Origin: Streptomyces sp. HUAS 15-9 | GTDB lineage: Bacteria > Actinomycetota > Actinomycetes > Streptomycetales > Streptomycetaceae | Assembly: GCF_025642155.1 (NCBI RefSeq) | Contig: NZ_CP106799.1 | Coordinates: 62,001-126,000 of the forward strand | Direction: 5' to 3' | Length of the DNA: 64,000 nucleotides | Part shown: positions 8,558-16,536 of the stretch, one piece after another | How the letters are laid out: each line of letters opens with the position of its first letter | How positions within the stretch are numbered: position 1 is the first letter of the stretch | Made by a program: the position numbers and the translations under genes | Notes under the pieces: generated by a model | What the model was told of the DNA's origin: nothing | What the model saw: only the letters and a program-made list of their open reading frames with translations | Database searches by the model: none

Positions 8558-9142
8558 TCAGCCGCGGCCTCCCTCGTGGCGACGGTCGTCGATACGGCGG
8601 TCCTCGAAGCGACGGTCCTCGAAGCGGCGGTGGTCGCGGCGGTCGTCGTCGTAACGCCGGTGGTCGACGATGTGGCGGCGGTGGTCGCCCCAGGCAGCGG
8701 AACTGATGAAGCGGCCTCGGTCGTTGCGCAGGGTCGCGGTGTCGGTGTCGTCGTCCCACACCTCGTAGCGCCGGCCCTGGTACAGGTCGCTCTGGGTGTC
8801 CCGCCCGAACCCGGTGTGGACGCGCACGGTCGCCTGACCGTTCAGCCGGAAGCCACGGAAGGTGTAGGTGCGGCCGGCCTCGTCCGACAGCGTCCACCCG
8901 GTGAGGTCGACGCCGTACCGGCTGTTGTTGCTGATCTCCACCCATTCCCGGTTCAGGGAGCGGTTCGAGCGGTCACGGCCCGCGGAGTCGTACTGCACAC
9001 GGCTGATGACCACGCGGTCGGCCGAGCCCCTCGGCGAGTGGTCGGCTGCCGCCGCCGGCAGCGCCACCGCGCCTACTGCGGCGGCCGCCACGGCAGCGGC
9101 AGCCGTCAGACGGCGGGTGGTCACGAGAACAGAAGCGGACAC
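8558..9142 (-). CDS. Secreted lamin-tail-domain protein
   Basis: 194 aa from a GTG preceded by GGGGGA; a longer open frame upstream has no ribosome site and would bury the signal peptide. Residues 1-33 form a Sec signal (TTRRLTAAAAVAAAAVGAVALPAAAA). The mature part fits the lamin-tail domain: VVISRVQYDS, then EWVEISNNSRYGVDLTGWTLSDEAG and RTYTFRGFRL. The last 40 residues are an Asp/Arg-rich tail with repeated RRFEDRR-like units, encoded by an imperfect DNA repeat around 8575-8660. Lamin-tail proteins of actinomycetes are extracellular and often associated with the wall or nucleic acids; function unproven. Confidence 0.85.
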   Translation of the reverse strand: MSASVLVTTRRLTAAAAVAAAAVGAVALPAAAADHSPRGSADRVVISRVQYDSAGRDRSNRSLNREWVEISNNSRYGVDLTGWTLSDEAGRTYTFRGFRLNGQATVRVHTGFGRDTQSDLYQGRRYEVWDDDTDTATLRNDRGRFISSAAWGDHRRHIVDHRRYDDDRRDHRRFEDRRFEDRRIDDRRHEGGRG

Positions 9143-9492
9143 AGGGTCCCCCTTTGCAGGGTGAGAGCACTCCCCCGGGCGTCCGGCGTCGAAGACGCAG
9201 GCCACAGGTGGGGGTGCGTGGTGCGGGTGGCGGCCGGGTGGCCGCACATCCACACCCTCCGGTCCGCGCGGCACGGTCGGCGGGGTGACCCGAGGGCTGT
9301 TACAGATCGCGCACAGTTCCGTGACGCTTGTCTGTAATAGTCATTTATGTTGCAGATAGTCCGGTTTAAGGCTTCAGTGGGCTGTTGTCCCATGTCAGCG
9401 CCGGACTCGGCCGATGCCGCACCGGCACCGGCCGCCCGCCACCGTCCAGACCTTCACCCGAAAGTGAGTAACAGTCACCGGCAGCCGCGGGG
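9143..9492. other. Intergenic region upstream of the lamin-tail gene
   Basis: 350 bp. The 9331-9370 part is relatively AT-rich and probably holds the leftward promoter of the lamin-tail gene. No terminator for the toxin gene, repeat or small gene was recognised. Confidence 0.4.
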
Positions 9493-9870
9493 TCAGGTCA
9501 CCACGGGCCAGGAGCGGAGCAGGGTGGCGATCCTGCGGGTGGTGCAGGTGGGGTCGCGGAGGAGGTCGCGCAGGGCCATCGCGTCCTCTCGGGCGGGCTT
9601 GACCGGGATGCCGGACGCCTCCAGGTACATCACTCCCGTCGCCGCGGCCACGGCCATGTTGGAGCGCTCCAGCCAGCGGCAGCGGCCCAGGATGTGGATC
9701 AGGGCGGCGGCCCGGGCGTAGGGGCCGTCGTAGACCGGCTGTTGGAGGAGTTCGGCCTTGTGGGCAGCCACGGCGGCGACCGGTACGCCGTAGTCGTCGG
9801 GAGCGGGGTCGCCCGCGCCGGCGATCTCGGCGACCTGAAGGATCCAGGGGACATCGATGTGCAGGTCCAT
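9493..9870 (-). CDS. Fic/Doc-like toxin with degenerate catalytic motif
   Basis: 125 aa. Size and helical layout match the Doc-like toxins annotated in Streptomyces (MDLHIDVPWILQVAEIAG at the start; AAALIHILGRCRWLERSN in the middle). Fic/Doc proteins normally carry HxFx(D/E)GNxxR for transfer of AMP or phosphate to a protein target. Here the corresponding stretch reads CRWLERSN before a helix AVAAATGVMYLEAS, so the catalytic His and GN are not conserved at the expected places. It may be inactive, or belong to a divergent branch. Its ATG overlaps the antitoxin stop as TAATG, so translation is coupled. Confidence 0.7.
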   Translation of the reverse strand: MDLHIDVPWILQVAEIAGAGDPAPDDYGVPVAAVAAHKAELLQQPVYDGPYARAAALIHILGRCRWLERSNMAVAAATGVMYLEASGIPVKPAREDAMALRDLLRDPTCTTRRIATLLRSWPVVT

Positions 9871-10121
9871 TACGCGGCGTGCGCCCCCGGTGCGCCCGGC
9901 TCGCCGACCCTCTCGGCGTCCTCGGCCTCGTCGAAGACCGACTGGTGCTCGTCCAGGAAGCGGCGGGCCGCCTCCAGGGCACGGGCGCGGATCCCCTCGG
10001 TGTCCTCGCGGACGAGACGGGCGATGTAGTCGCCCAGGTCCAGCCCGAGGTCCTTGGCGCGGACCTGGGCGAGCTGCTTGACCTCGGGATCGACGCGTAC
10101 GCCGAGCTGTGGCTTTGCCAT
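9870..10121 (-). CDS. Ribbon-helix-helix antitoxin
   Basis: 83 aa. The N-terminus MAKPQLGVRVDPEVKQLAQVRAK reads as an RHH/Arc-type DNA-binding strand and helix, followed by LGLDLGDYIARLVRED. The second half (about 45-83) is acidic and helical, as expected for the part that wraps the toxin. It precedes the toxin gene with one-base overlap. A perfect 16-bp palindrome (10130-10145) lies nine bases before its ATG and is the likely autoregulatory site. Pairing with a Fic/Doc-like partner fits known antitoxin-toxin order. Binding specificity is inferred, not shown. Confidence 0.8.
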   Translation of the reverse strand: MAKPQLGVRVDPEVKQLAQVRAKDLGLDLGDYIARLVREDTEGIRARALEAARRFLDEHQSVFDEAEDAERVGEPGAPGAHAA

Positions 10122-10129
10122 ATGAGGAT

Positions 10130-10145
10130 GGTAACAGCTGTTACC
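10130..10145. promoter_or_regulatory. Operator palindrome of the toxin-antitoxin operon
   Basis: GGTAACAGCTGTTACC is a perfect 16-bp palindrome, nine bases before the antitoxin ATG. The position fits repression by the RHH antitoxin. Confidence 0.7.
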
Positions 10146-10296
10146 ACCGCGAGGCCAGAGAGGGGCCGGAGAGGGGCCGGAGAGGGGCCGAGCCAGCCTG
10201 CCCGGGCAGGTCGCGGTCGGATCATGCGACTTGTAGATCGGACGGCCGTACGTGCTGTATAGTCGATCTTGAACTCGCCGCCCGGACGAACCGGGA

Positions 10297-10376
10297 AGCG
10301 CGCGATGCGTTGGTGGTCCAAGGAAAGACGTCCCGCTTCCTGCGGGGAGATGCAGGTGCAAGGCCTGCCCGGCGCT
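10297..10376 (+). ncRNA. Candidate structured RNA with tRNA-like arms
   Basis: In the 500-bp gene-free stretch 10146-10646 several helices can be drawn on the + strand: a closing pair AGCGC (10297-10301) with GCGCT (10372-10376), a hairpin CCCGC-TTCCT-GCGGG (10332-10346), and a 5-bp stem with seven-base loop GCAGG-TGCAAGG-CCTGC (10352-10368) that looks like a tRNA T-arm. No proper anticodon loop or seven-base acceptor stem is present, so it is not a normal tRNA. A strong terminator follows six bases later. It may be a small RNA, a tRNA-derived relic or a leader element. Fold not computed. Confidence 0.35.
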
Positions 10377-10381
10377 CGAAC

Positions 10382-10417
10382 GGAACCCCGCTCCTGACCC
10401 GTCAGGAGCGGGGTTCC
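10382..10417 (+). terminator. Strong hairpin after the structured element
   Basis: A perfect 17-bp stem GGAACCCCGCTCCTGAC with a two-base loop. No gene on + ends nearby, which supports an untranslated transcript ending here; on the other strand it could insulate the toxin-antitoxin operon. Confidence 0.75.
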
Positions 10418-10646
10418 TGCGTGTTCGGGGTGCGACCGGCCACCATTGGGGTGATGTTCCCGGGTCGGCTCGAAATGTTCGGTGCGTGGCTACGGCGCAG
10501 GTCAGACCGTGCGCCCTGGCAGGGTTTGCGCGGGGTTTCGAGGAACTTTTTCCTGGAACCGCGTTTTTAGCTTCAGCTAAAGGTGGCATCCTGGAACTAC
10601 GGACAGTTCAACAGACCTTGCTGTCCGCCTAGTTGGGGGTGACACC

Positions 10647-10994
10647 ATGGGTTTCTTCACCGGAAACGAGAGCCAGAGCCGTACGGACTTAGCCGGTGCG
10701 CAGCTCGCACGCCAGGCCACCGCGTCCCTCGCGGGCCTGTTGGCCGGGCTGGGGAAATCACGTTCCGATCTGGCCAAGGCCATGGGAGTCAGTCCCGGAC
10801 GCGTCAGTCAGATCATGTCCGGGGACGCGAACTTGACAGTCCGTACGCTGGCCGCCGCGGCCGAGGCGCTCGGCGCCAGCGTGGAGATCACGTTCCGCCC
10901 CCGCCCCCAGCCGGCACACGGGCCGGGCGGACAGAGCGACAGCAGTGGGGATCCATCACTGGCACACGACAGCGACCTCACATCGCACCTGTAG
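10647..10994 (+). CDS. XRE-family helix-turn-helix regulator
   Basis: 115 aa. A helix-turn-helix of the Cro/CI type spans about residues 30-80: LAGLLAGLGKSRSDLAKAMGVSPGRVSQIMSG, then LTVRTLAAAAEALGASVEI. This is close to antitoxin-like single-domain regulators. The last 30 residues are low-complexity and hydrophilic. The ATG follows TTGGGGGTGACACC. It is convergent with the next gene, and no toxin-like partner is adjacent on the same strand. Target unknown. Confidence 0.8.
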   Translation: MGFFTGNESQSRTDLAGAQLARQATASLAGLLAGLGKSRSDLAKAMGVSPGRVSQIMSGDANLTVRTLAAAAEALGASVEITFRPRPQPAHGPGGQSDSSGDPSLAHDSDLTSHL

Positions 10995-11022
10995 CCCGCC
11001 GGACGTCCCCGCTGCGGCCGCG

Positions 11023-11844
11023 CTAGGAGCGGTCGCGAAGGAACGGGAGACGTCGGCGCTGCCTGGGGAGCCCGGGGCTGTGATACGCCTCGCGCCAGAG
11101 CGCGTCGTCCCGCAGTTGCTCCAGCTGAGGCTGTTCCGAGCGGCGGCCGTGCTGGTAGGCGATGAGCAGCAGATGTGCGCTCAGGGCGCAGGCCTCGGCG
11201 AAGGACGACAGGCAGTCGTAGCGCTCCTGTTCGGTCGGGTCCCGCGGGGGCGTCCAGGACGCCTCGCCACGACAGGCCTCGTCGGTTCTCGTCTGTATGT
11301 CGAGAGCCTTGTCGATCGCCCGCTCCGCCTCCTCGTAGCACGCGTTGACCGTCTTGCAGACGGCAGGCTGGCGATGGCGGTCCAGCAGATACCGCTTCAG
11401 GCTGTGGTTGAACATCCGCAGGTTCACCGACTCCTTGAAGTCGGCCAGAAAAGCGTCGCACCAGCTCTGGCCGTCCGTGCGCAGCCGGTAGTCGAGCCGC
11501 TCCATGAGCGAGGCGACACCCAGGGTCAGAATCTTGACGTAGGGCTGCGTACTTTCGTCCTGCTTCCTGCGGGGCAGCGCCGCGGCGCCGGTCGCGAGGC
11601 CCGCGGTCACCGGTGGCAACGCGGCCAGGTGCGGCAGAAGATGTGCCGTGCCGATGGCGGTCGCGCACATCAGGGCCATGACGGAGAGGGACAGGCCGGC
11701 CGAACGCGCCGTACCCAGGAGCCTGCCCTTGCCGTGGAAGTGCTTCAGCAGGCCGATCCACGCGATGAGGGCGCAGGCCCCGCCCGGTAACACGTAGTAG
11801 GTCCACCAAGTCTGTTGATACCAGCTGCTCATCGACGGCCCCAT
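11023..11844 (-). CDS. Membrane-anchored hypothetical protein
   Basis: 273 aa. Two hydrophobic segments near the N-terminus (about 18-34, VLPGGACALIAWIGLLK, and 50-75, LSLSVMALMCATAIGTAHLL) anchor a soluble, mostly helical C-terminal domain (about 95-273) with several cysteines (SWCDAF, AVCKTVNACYEE, YDCLSSFAEACALSAH). An internal ATG four codons later is an equally possible start. No family recognised. It stands alone between convergent XRE and a non-coding 237-bp stretch. An intracellular sensor or scaffold at the membrane is possible but unsupported. Confidence 0.6.
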   Translation of the reverse strand: MGPSMSSWYQQTWWTYYVLPGGACALIAWIGLLKHFHGKGRLLGTARSAGLSLSVMALMCATAIGTAHLLPHLAALPPVTAGLATGAAALPRRKQDESTQPYVKILTLGVASLMERLDYRLRTDGQSWCDAFLADFKESVNLRMFNHSLKRYLLDRHRQPAVCKTVNACYEEAERAIDKALDIQTRTDEACRGEASWTPPRDPTEQERYDCLSSFAEACALSAHLLLIAYQHGRRSEQPQLEQLRDDALWREAYHSPGLPRQRRRLPFLRDRS

Positions 11845-12081
11845 GCGATACGCGGACAGGAAGGACCGTCGTCAGTGAGCGGAGGTGAGGCGGGCTCCCC
11901 CTCGGCGTTCATGCGCCCAGCCCTGCCCCACGGCAGGCCCGTACTCACAGGACTGCCGCAAGTGCCCTCCGATAATCCCACCTGGTCCTGCCTGGCGGCC
12001 TCACTTTGCGCAACAACCGGCCCGACGGCTACGCGAATCCGGCCACCCGCCGGCCTTCGGGGAGCCGCCGGGTATTCGCAT

Positions 12082-12645
12082 TCAGCGGAGCGTGTCTATC
12101 CAGGCCTGCAGGCGGCGGCCCTGGGTGGCCATCAGGTCCGGGTCACGCAGGGTGTTGGTGAGGACCGACATGCCCTGGTACGCCGCGACGAGTTCGATCG
12201 CCAGGTCGTGGGCGTCGGGGCGGCCGAGCAAGGCGAACTGGGACTCGGTCCAGTCGATCAGGGCCCGCATCACCTTGGCCGCGGCTCGGTCCAGGCCGTC
12301 GTCGCGCTTGTCGAGCTCGGTGGCCAGGGTGCCGAAGGGGCAGCCGAAGCGGGCGACGACGTCGCGCTGTTCCACCCAGCCGGCTATGAGCGACTTGAGT
12401 CGGGTGGCGGGGTCGGGAAGGGCGTCCAACTGGCCGGTGAGCACGTGCAGTTGGGCGCAGTGGGCGTCCACCGCGGCCTCGACCAGCTGATTCTTGGTCT
12501 TGAAGTAGTAGTAGACGTTGCCGAGGGGGACGTCGGCGGCTCCGGCGATGTCCCCGAGGGTGGTCTTCTCCACGCCCTGCTCATGGAACACCTGGACGGC
12601 GGCGGCCACCAGGCGCTCGCGCTTGGTCGGCTTTGAGTCAGTCAC
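12082..12645 (-). CDS. TetR-family transcriptional regulator
   Basis: 187 aa, GTG start. The N-terminal DNA-binding domain is clear: RERLVAAAVQVFHEQGVEKTTLGDIAGAADVPLGNVYYYFKTKNQLVEA. The remainder is the helical ligand/dimer domain ending LMATQGRRLQAWIDTLR. It is divergent from an NmrA-like gene; two palindromes in the 115-bp shared region (12638-12653 over its own start, and 12693-12710) make it the likely repressor of both. The inducer is unknown, but oxidoreductase neighbours suggest an electrophile or redox-active compound. Confidence 0.92.
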   Translation of the reverse strand: MTDSKPTKRERLVAAAVQVFHEQGVEKTTLGDIAGAADVPLGNVYYYFKTKNQLVEAAVDAHCAQLHVLTGQLDALPDPATRLKSLIAGWVEQRDVVARFGCPFGTLATELDKRDDGLDRAAAKVMRALIDWTESQFALLGRPDAHDLAIELVAAYQGMSVLTNTLRDPDLMATQGRRLQAWIDTLR

Positions 12646-12653
12646 CTGACTGA
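12638..12653. promoter_or_regulatory. Palindrome over the TetR gene start
   Basis: TCAGTCA-CC-TGACTGA is a perfect 7-2-7 inverted repeat covering the GTG start of the TetR gene. It resembles the second palindrome at 12693-12710 (GAGTTAGT-CA-ACTAACTC), suggesting one regulator reads both. Confidence 0.6.
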
Positions 12654-12692
12654 GGATAGACAGCGGGGGGTAGGGGCGGCTAGCGTGGGACT

Positions 12693-12710
12693 GAGTTAGT
12701 CAACTAACTC
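12693..12710. promoter_or_regulatory. TetR operator in the divergent promoter
   Basis: GAGTTAGT-CA-ACTAACTC is a perfect 8-2-8 inverted repeat 50 bp before the rightward NmrA-like gene. Size and symmetry are typical of TetR-family operators. Confidence 0.75.
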
Positions 12711-12760
12711 ACACGATGTGCGTCGTCTCATCTCACTTCATCTCACCTCGTGGAGGGGCC

Positions 12761-13582
12761 GTGATCGTTGTAACTGGTGCAACCGGGAACGTCGGACGGG
12801 CGCTGGTCCGGATGCTGGCCGGGTCCGGGGAGGCCGTGACCGCCATGGCCCGGCGGATCTCCGGGACCGATGTGCCGGACGGAGTGCGGGCCGTCGCCGC
12901 CGATCTCGGCGAACCGGACAGTCTGGTGCCGGCGTTGGAGGGGGCCAAGGCGCTGTTCCTGCTCGTCGCCGGGGAGGATCCGGGCGGGATTCTGGAGCGG
13001 GCGGCCGCGGCCGGGGTCACCAAGGTGGTGCTGCTGTCCTCGCAGGGCGTCGGCACACGGCCGGGGGTGTACACGCACGCCGCCGGGTTCGAGGCCGCGG
13101 TGGCCGGGTCGGGGCTGGCACACACGGTGCTCCGGTCCGGCGGCCTGGCCTCCAACGCCCTCGCCTGGGCGGAGCCGGTACGGCTGCACCGTACCGCCGC
13201 CGCTCCGTTCGCCGGGGTGGGGCTGCCCTTCGTCGACCCGGACGACGTGGCCGCGGTGGCCGCCGCCGTACTGCGGGAGGACGGGCACGACGGGGCCACG
13301 TATGTGCTGACCGGGCCCGAGGCGACCACGCCCCGGCAGCGGGCCGCGGCCGTCGCGGAGGCGATCGGGGAGCCGGTGACCTTCGTCGAGCAGAGCCGCG
13401 AGGAGGCGCACGCGCAGATGTCGCGGTTCCTGCCGGCGCCCGTCGTGGAGGGCACGCTGGCGATCCTCGGGGAGCCCACCGCCGAGGAGCAGCGGATCAG
13501 CGGGGACGTGGAGCGGGTACTGGGGCGGGCGGCGGCTCCGTTCGGGGCGTGGGCGGCGCGCAACGCCGGGGCGTTCCGCTGA
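12761..13582 (+). CDS. NmrA/SDR-type NAD(P)-binding protein
   Basis: 273 aa from a GTG three bases after GGAGGGG; a frame opening 45 bases upstream lacks this site. The Rossmann motif VTGATGNVGRALV starts at residue 4, followed by VKALF/VLLSSQG-type strands. The protein lacks a clear YxxxK pair, as is usual for atypical SDRs of the NmrA group, which act as NAD(P)H-dependent reductases or redox sensors. It is controlled with the divergent TetR gene. The same family recurs at 13608-14489 on the other strand, convergent with a 25-bp gap. Confidence 0.88.
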   Translation: MIVVTGATGNVGRALVRMLAGSGEAVTAMARRISGTDVPDGVRAVAADLGEPDSLVPALEGAKALFLLVAGEDPGGILERAAAAGVTKVVLLSSQGVGTRPGVYTHAAGFEAAVAGSGLAHTVLRSGGLASNALAWAEPVRLHRTAAAPFAGVGLPFVDPDDVAAVAAAVLREDGHDGATYVLTGPEATTPRQRAAAVAEAIGEPVTFVEQSREEAHAQMSRFLPAPVVEGTLAILGEPTAEEQRISGDVERVLGRAAAPFGAWAARNAGAFR

Positions 13583-13607
13583 CGTTCGGGCGTGAGGGGG
13601 CACGGTC

Positions 13608-14489
13608 TCACTGATGCTGCGGGAGCGGCGACAGGAGTGCGGGCCAGTCCTGGGTGGCGGTCCAGTCGGCGAAGGTGTGCCAGGGCACCTCGGGGTGGTC
13701 GCGGCGCAGGGACGGTACGTCGACGTCCAGGCCGGTGATGGTGAAGTACTCGAACATCGCCGCCAGGTCCGAGGAGCGGGTGCGGACGTACGACAGGGGC
13801 ACCTCCTCGTGGACGATCGGGCGGGCGGCGGCCGCCGCGAGGGTCTGCGCGATCCGGGCCGGGGTGAGTTCGTCCGAGGCGATGTCGATGCGGTGGCCGG
13901 CGAAGTCGTCGCGGCGCTGGAGGGCCAGTGCCGCGAACGCGCCGATGTCCACGGCGGGGATGAGCGTGAGCGGGCGCTCGGCGGGCATCGGCCAGGCGAA
14001 GGTGCCCGTGCGCAGTCCGTCGAGGGTCCAGCCGGCCGTGTGGTTGTCCATGAACGCGGCCGGGGCCAGCACCGTCCAGGGCACGCCCGACGTCCGCAGG
14101 TGCTGCTCGACCAGGTACTTGCTCTCGTAGTGCGGGATGCCGGTGCCGCGGTCGGCGTGGGCGGCCGAGGTGAGCACGACATGGCCGAGGCGGGCGGCCG
14201 CCGCCGCGTCGACGAGGGTTCTGCCCTGCCGGGTCTCGGCGGCGGTGTCGGTACCGAACGGGGTCGTCACCGCGAACAGGGCGTCGGCACCGGTGAGGGC
14301 GGCGTCGAGGCTCGCACGGTCGTCGAAGTCGGCGCGGCGGACGTCGGCGCCGAGGGCGCGCAGGACGTCGGCGGCGGGTGAGGCGGGGTCGCGGCTGAGG
14401 GCACGGACGCGGTGGCCTGCGGCCAGCAGGGCACGGGCGGTGGCCCCGCCCTGGGCTCCGGTGGCGCCGGTGACGGCGATGGTGAGCAT
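13608..14489 (-). CDS. NmrA-family NAD(P)-binding protein
   Basis: 293 aa. It opens with the dinucleotide motif VTGATGAQGGATARALL and continues as NmrA proteins do: DFDDRASLDAALTGADALFAVT, HYESKYLVEQHLR, and VLAPAAFMDN. NmrA-like proteins bind NAD(P) and act as redox sensors or quinone-reductase-like enzymes in the cytoplasm. GGAG lies ahead of the ATG. An imperfect palindrome at 14514-14538 sits just upstream and may control it. It is a second, not closely similar member of the family next to 12761-13582. Confidence 0.88.
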   Translation of the reverse strand: MLTIAVTGATGAQGGATARALLAAGHRVRALSRDPASPAADVLRALGADVRRADFDDRASLDAALTGADALFAVTTPFGTDTAAETRQGRTLVDAAAAARLGHVVLTSAAHADRGTGIPHYESKYLVEQHLRTSGVPWTVLAPAAFMDNHTAGWTLDGLRTGTFAWPMPAERPLTLIPAVDIGAFAALALQRRDDFAGHRIDIASDELTPARIAQTLAAAAARPIVHEEVPLSYVRTRSSDLAAMFEYFTITGLDVDVPSLRRDHPEVPWHTFADWTATQDWPALLSPLPQHQ

Positions 14490-14513
14490 GGGTTGAACTC
14501 CGAGTATTTATGT

Positions 14514-14538
14514 GCGTTACACATTGACTGTGTTACGC
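14514..14538. promoter_or_regulatory. Imperfect 25-bp palindrome upstream of the NmrA-like gene
   Basis: Arms GCGTTACACA and TGTGTTACGC flank TTGAC; nine of ten arm positions pair. It lies 25 bp before the leftward NmrA-like ATG and is a plausible operator. The rest of 14539-14772 holds a short frame on + ending in NDDNPYR (stop at 14715), reported as a finding only. Confidence 0.5.
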
Positions 14539-14772
14539 AGGAGAATACCAGGGGTTTGCTGCGTCGCGCAGTTAATAGCCCCACGTCTCGCCGCCGGCAC
14601 GGCCACTCGGGGGCGAGGATCATGCGGTGGGGAGGACGTCGTCCTGGTCTCCGACGTCGAAGCGCTCACCGCGGGCACCGTGCCCGGCTGCAACGACGAC
14701 AACCCGTACCGGTAGAAAACCTGCCGGGGCCGCGCATACCCGCGGTCCCGGCGCCCCCACAGGAGACACGCC

Positions 14773-15577
14773 TTGCCCACCCATCGTCTGACCGAGCTCC
14801 CGGACACTGTGGTGCGGCTGATCGAGAAGGTCAGCGGCCCCGTTGTCGACGTAAGGACCGTCAACGCCGGTCTGAACAGTGCCATCGCCGCCCGTGTGCG
14901 TACGGTCGACCGCACCCTGTTCGTCAAGGGTCTGCCGCTCGATCATCCGCGGGTCTGGACGCAGAAGCGTGAGGCCCGGATCAGCCCCTACGTCCACGGC
15001 ATCGCACCGGAACTGCTGTGGCACGTCGAGGAGGGTGACTGGAGCATCCTCGGCTTCGAGTACGTGGACGGCGGCCACGCGGACTACAGGCCGGGCTCAC
15101 TCGACCTGCCCGCGGTCCTGGCCACCATGATCCGGCTGGCCGAAGTACCGGCCCCGGACGTCGAGTTGAAGAGCATGCCGCACCGTCTCAGGACGTACGT
15201 GGACGACCCGGCAGACCTGTCCTGGTTCGCGGGCAACAGTCTGCTCCACACCGAGTGGAACCCGCACAACGTCCTGATGACGGGCAGCAAAGCCCAGTTC
15301 GTGGACTGGGGATGGGCCTCCACCGGCGCCGCCTGGATCGAACCGGCACTGTGGCTGCTGTGGCTCATCGCTCACGGTCACGCCCCCGGCCAGGCGGAGA
15401 ACATTGCCGCCACTCACCCCGCGTGGGAGTCGGCCGGCCCCGCCCGCAGGGCTCAACGCGCTTGCCCGGGCCCAGCATCGGATCTGGACGTCGATCGCAG
15501 AGAGCGGGGACGCGTGGGCACAGCCCATGCGGCACGCCGCCCGCGCCTGGCACGAGCACCGGCGATCCATGTCCTGA
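14773..15577 (+). pseudogene. Phosphotransferase-like (APH fold) gene broken by a frameshift
   Basis: The first 220 codons encode an aminoglycoside-phosphotransferase-like protein: the catalytic loop LLHTEWNPHNVL (HxxxxN, Asp replaced by Glu) and the metal-binding VDWGWAS region are visible. Near 15431-15445 (a C/G-rich run) the natural continuation passes into the next frame, PPAGLNALARAQHRIWTSIA to HEHRRSMS, ending at 15577; the original frame runs on into unrelated sequence for 400 codons. Read through, the product is about 268 aa, normal for small APH-like kinases. Either a real inactivating indel or a sequencing error. An aminoglycoside acetyltransferase gene lies next, convergent. Confidence 0.75.
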
Positions 15578-15597
15578 CTTCGTCGTTCCTCCCTCAC

Positions 15598-16479
15598 TCA
15601 CAGGGCCGCGGGCGGGGCCTCGGTCACTGCGGTCATGTTCGGGGCCACGCGCCAGCCGGTCAGGTCGCGGTGGCGGGACAGCCAGGCGCAGGCCAGGTCC
15701 ACGAGTTCGGCGGCGGGGCAGAGCAGGGCGCGGGCCGCGCCGACCGGGCCCTCGGTGACCAGGCCCGCGTGGGTCGCGGCCGCGCCGATGTGCTCGTAGT
15801 CGCCCTCGTACATGACCAGTTGGTCACTGGGCTCCCAGCGGACGGCTCCGTCCGCCGTCTCGCGTGGTACGTCCATACGGTGGCTGCGGCGGCCGGGGTA
15901 CGGCGTGAGGTGCTCGGCCAGATGGAGGACCGTCGCCTTGTCCCAGCCGACGCCGAGCAGGAGGACCTTCGCGCCGGCCCGGCACAGGCCCGCCAGGGGG
16001 CTGTTCGCGCCCAGGCCGTACGGGAGCGGATGTGCGCCCAGGATCTCCCGCGCGGCCGGGCCCTGCGCGGCGAAGGAGTAGAGCGGGTGGCCGGAGCGGC
16101 GGGCGCCGGGCAGGGATCGTACGACCTCGGGGAAGCGGCCGAGGCGAGGCTGGGCCGGGTGCACGGCCGGGTCGAACTCCGGCAGGGACGCGCGGACTCG
16201 GGGCCACCAGGTGCGGGGCACCGGGCGCTGGACCCAGGTGGCGGGGTCGGTCAGGTAGGTGGTGAAGGTGGGTACGGTCAGGGTGCCGGACGGGCCCACG
16301 GTGTCGCGCAGCGCCCGTACGAGCGCGACTCCGCCGCCGGCGGTCCAGCCGAGGGCGCTGATCGCGGTGTGCACCAGTACGGTGTCGCCTTCGGCGATTC
16401 CCAGGGTGCGGAGGCCTGCTGTCAGGTCGGCTCGGCTGTAGGGGCCGGGGGTTTGTGGGCCGGCGGCGGGGTGCAGCAT
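15598..16479 (-). CDS. AAC(3)-family N-acetyltransferase
   Basis: 293 aa. Matches the antibiotic/aminoglycoside 3-N-acetyltransferase family: LGIAEGDTVLVHTAISALGW at the start, GTLTVPTFTTYLTDP, then HPLYSFAAQGP and the DKATVLHLAEHLTPYPGR segment with the catalytic-region His. These enzymes use acetyl-CoA to acetylate an amine in the cytoplasm. GGAGGG precedes the ATG. It is the last gene of a leftward set after an MFS exporter (58-bp gap), so it may modify or detoxify that set's product rather than a classical aminoglycoside; this is inference. Confidence 0.9.
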   Translation of the reverse strand: MLHPAAGPQTPGPYSRADLTAGLRTLGIAEGDTVLVHTAISALGWTAGGGVALVRALRDTVGPSGTLTVPTFTTYLTDPATWVQRPVPRTWWPRVRASLPEFDPAVHPAQPRLGRFPEVVRSLPGARRSGHPLYSFAAQGPAAREILGAHPLPYGLGANSPLAGLCRAGAKVLLLGVGWDKATVLHLAEHLTPYPGRRSHRMDVPRETADGAVRWEPSDQLVMYEGDYEHIGAAATHAGLVTEGPVGAARALLCPAAELVDLACAWLSRHRDLTGWRVAPNMTAVTEAPPAAL

Positions 16480-16536
16480 GCGTGGCCCTCCGGGGGTGGG
16501 TGCGGTGTGGCGTGGTGTGGTGTTGTGCCGTGCGGG

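Noticed and set aside
10297..10376. A genuine tRNA gene
   Set aside because: No seven-base acceptor stem, no seven-base anticodon loop, no CCA-compatible end.
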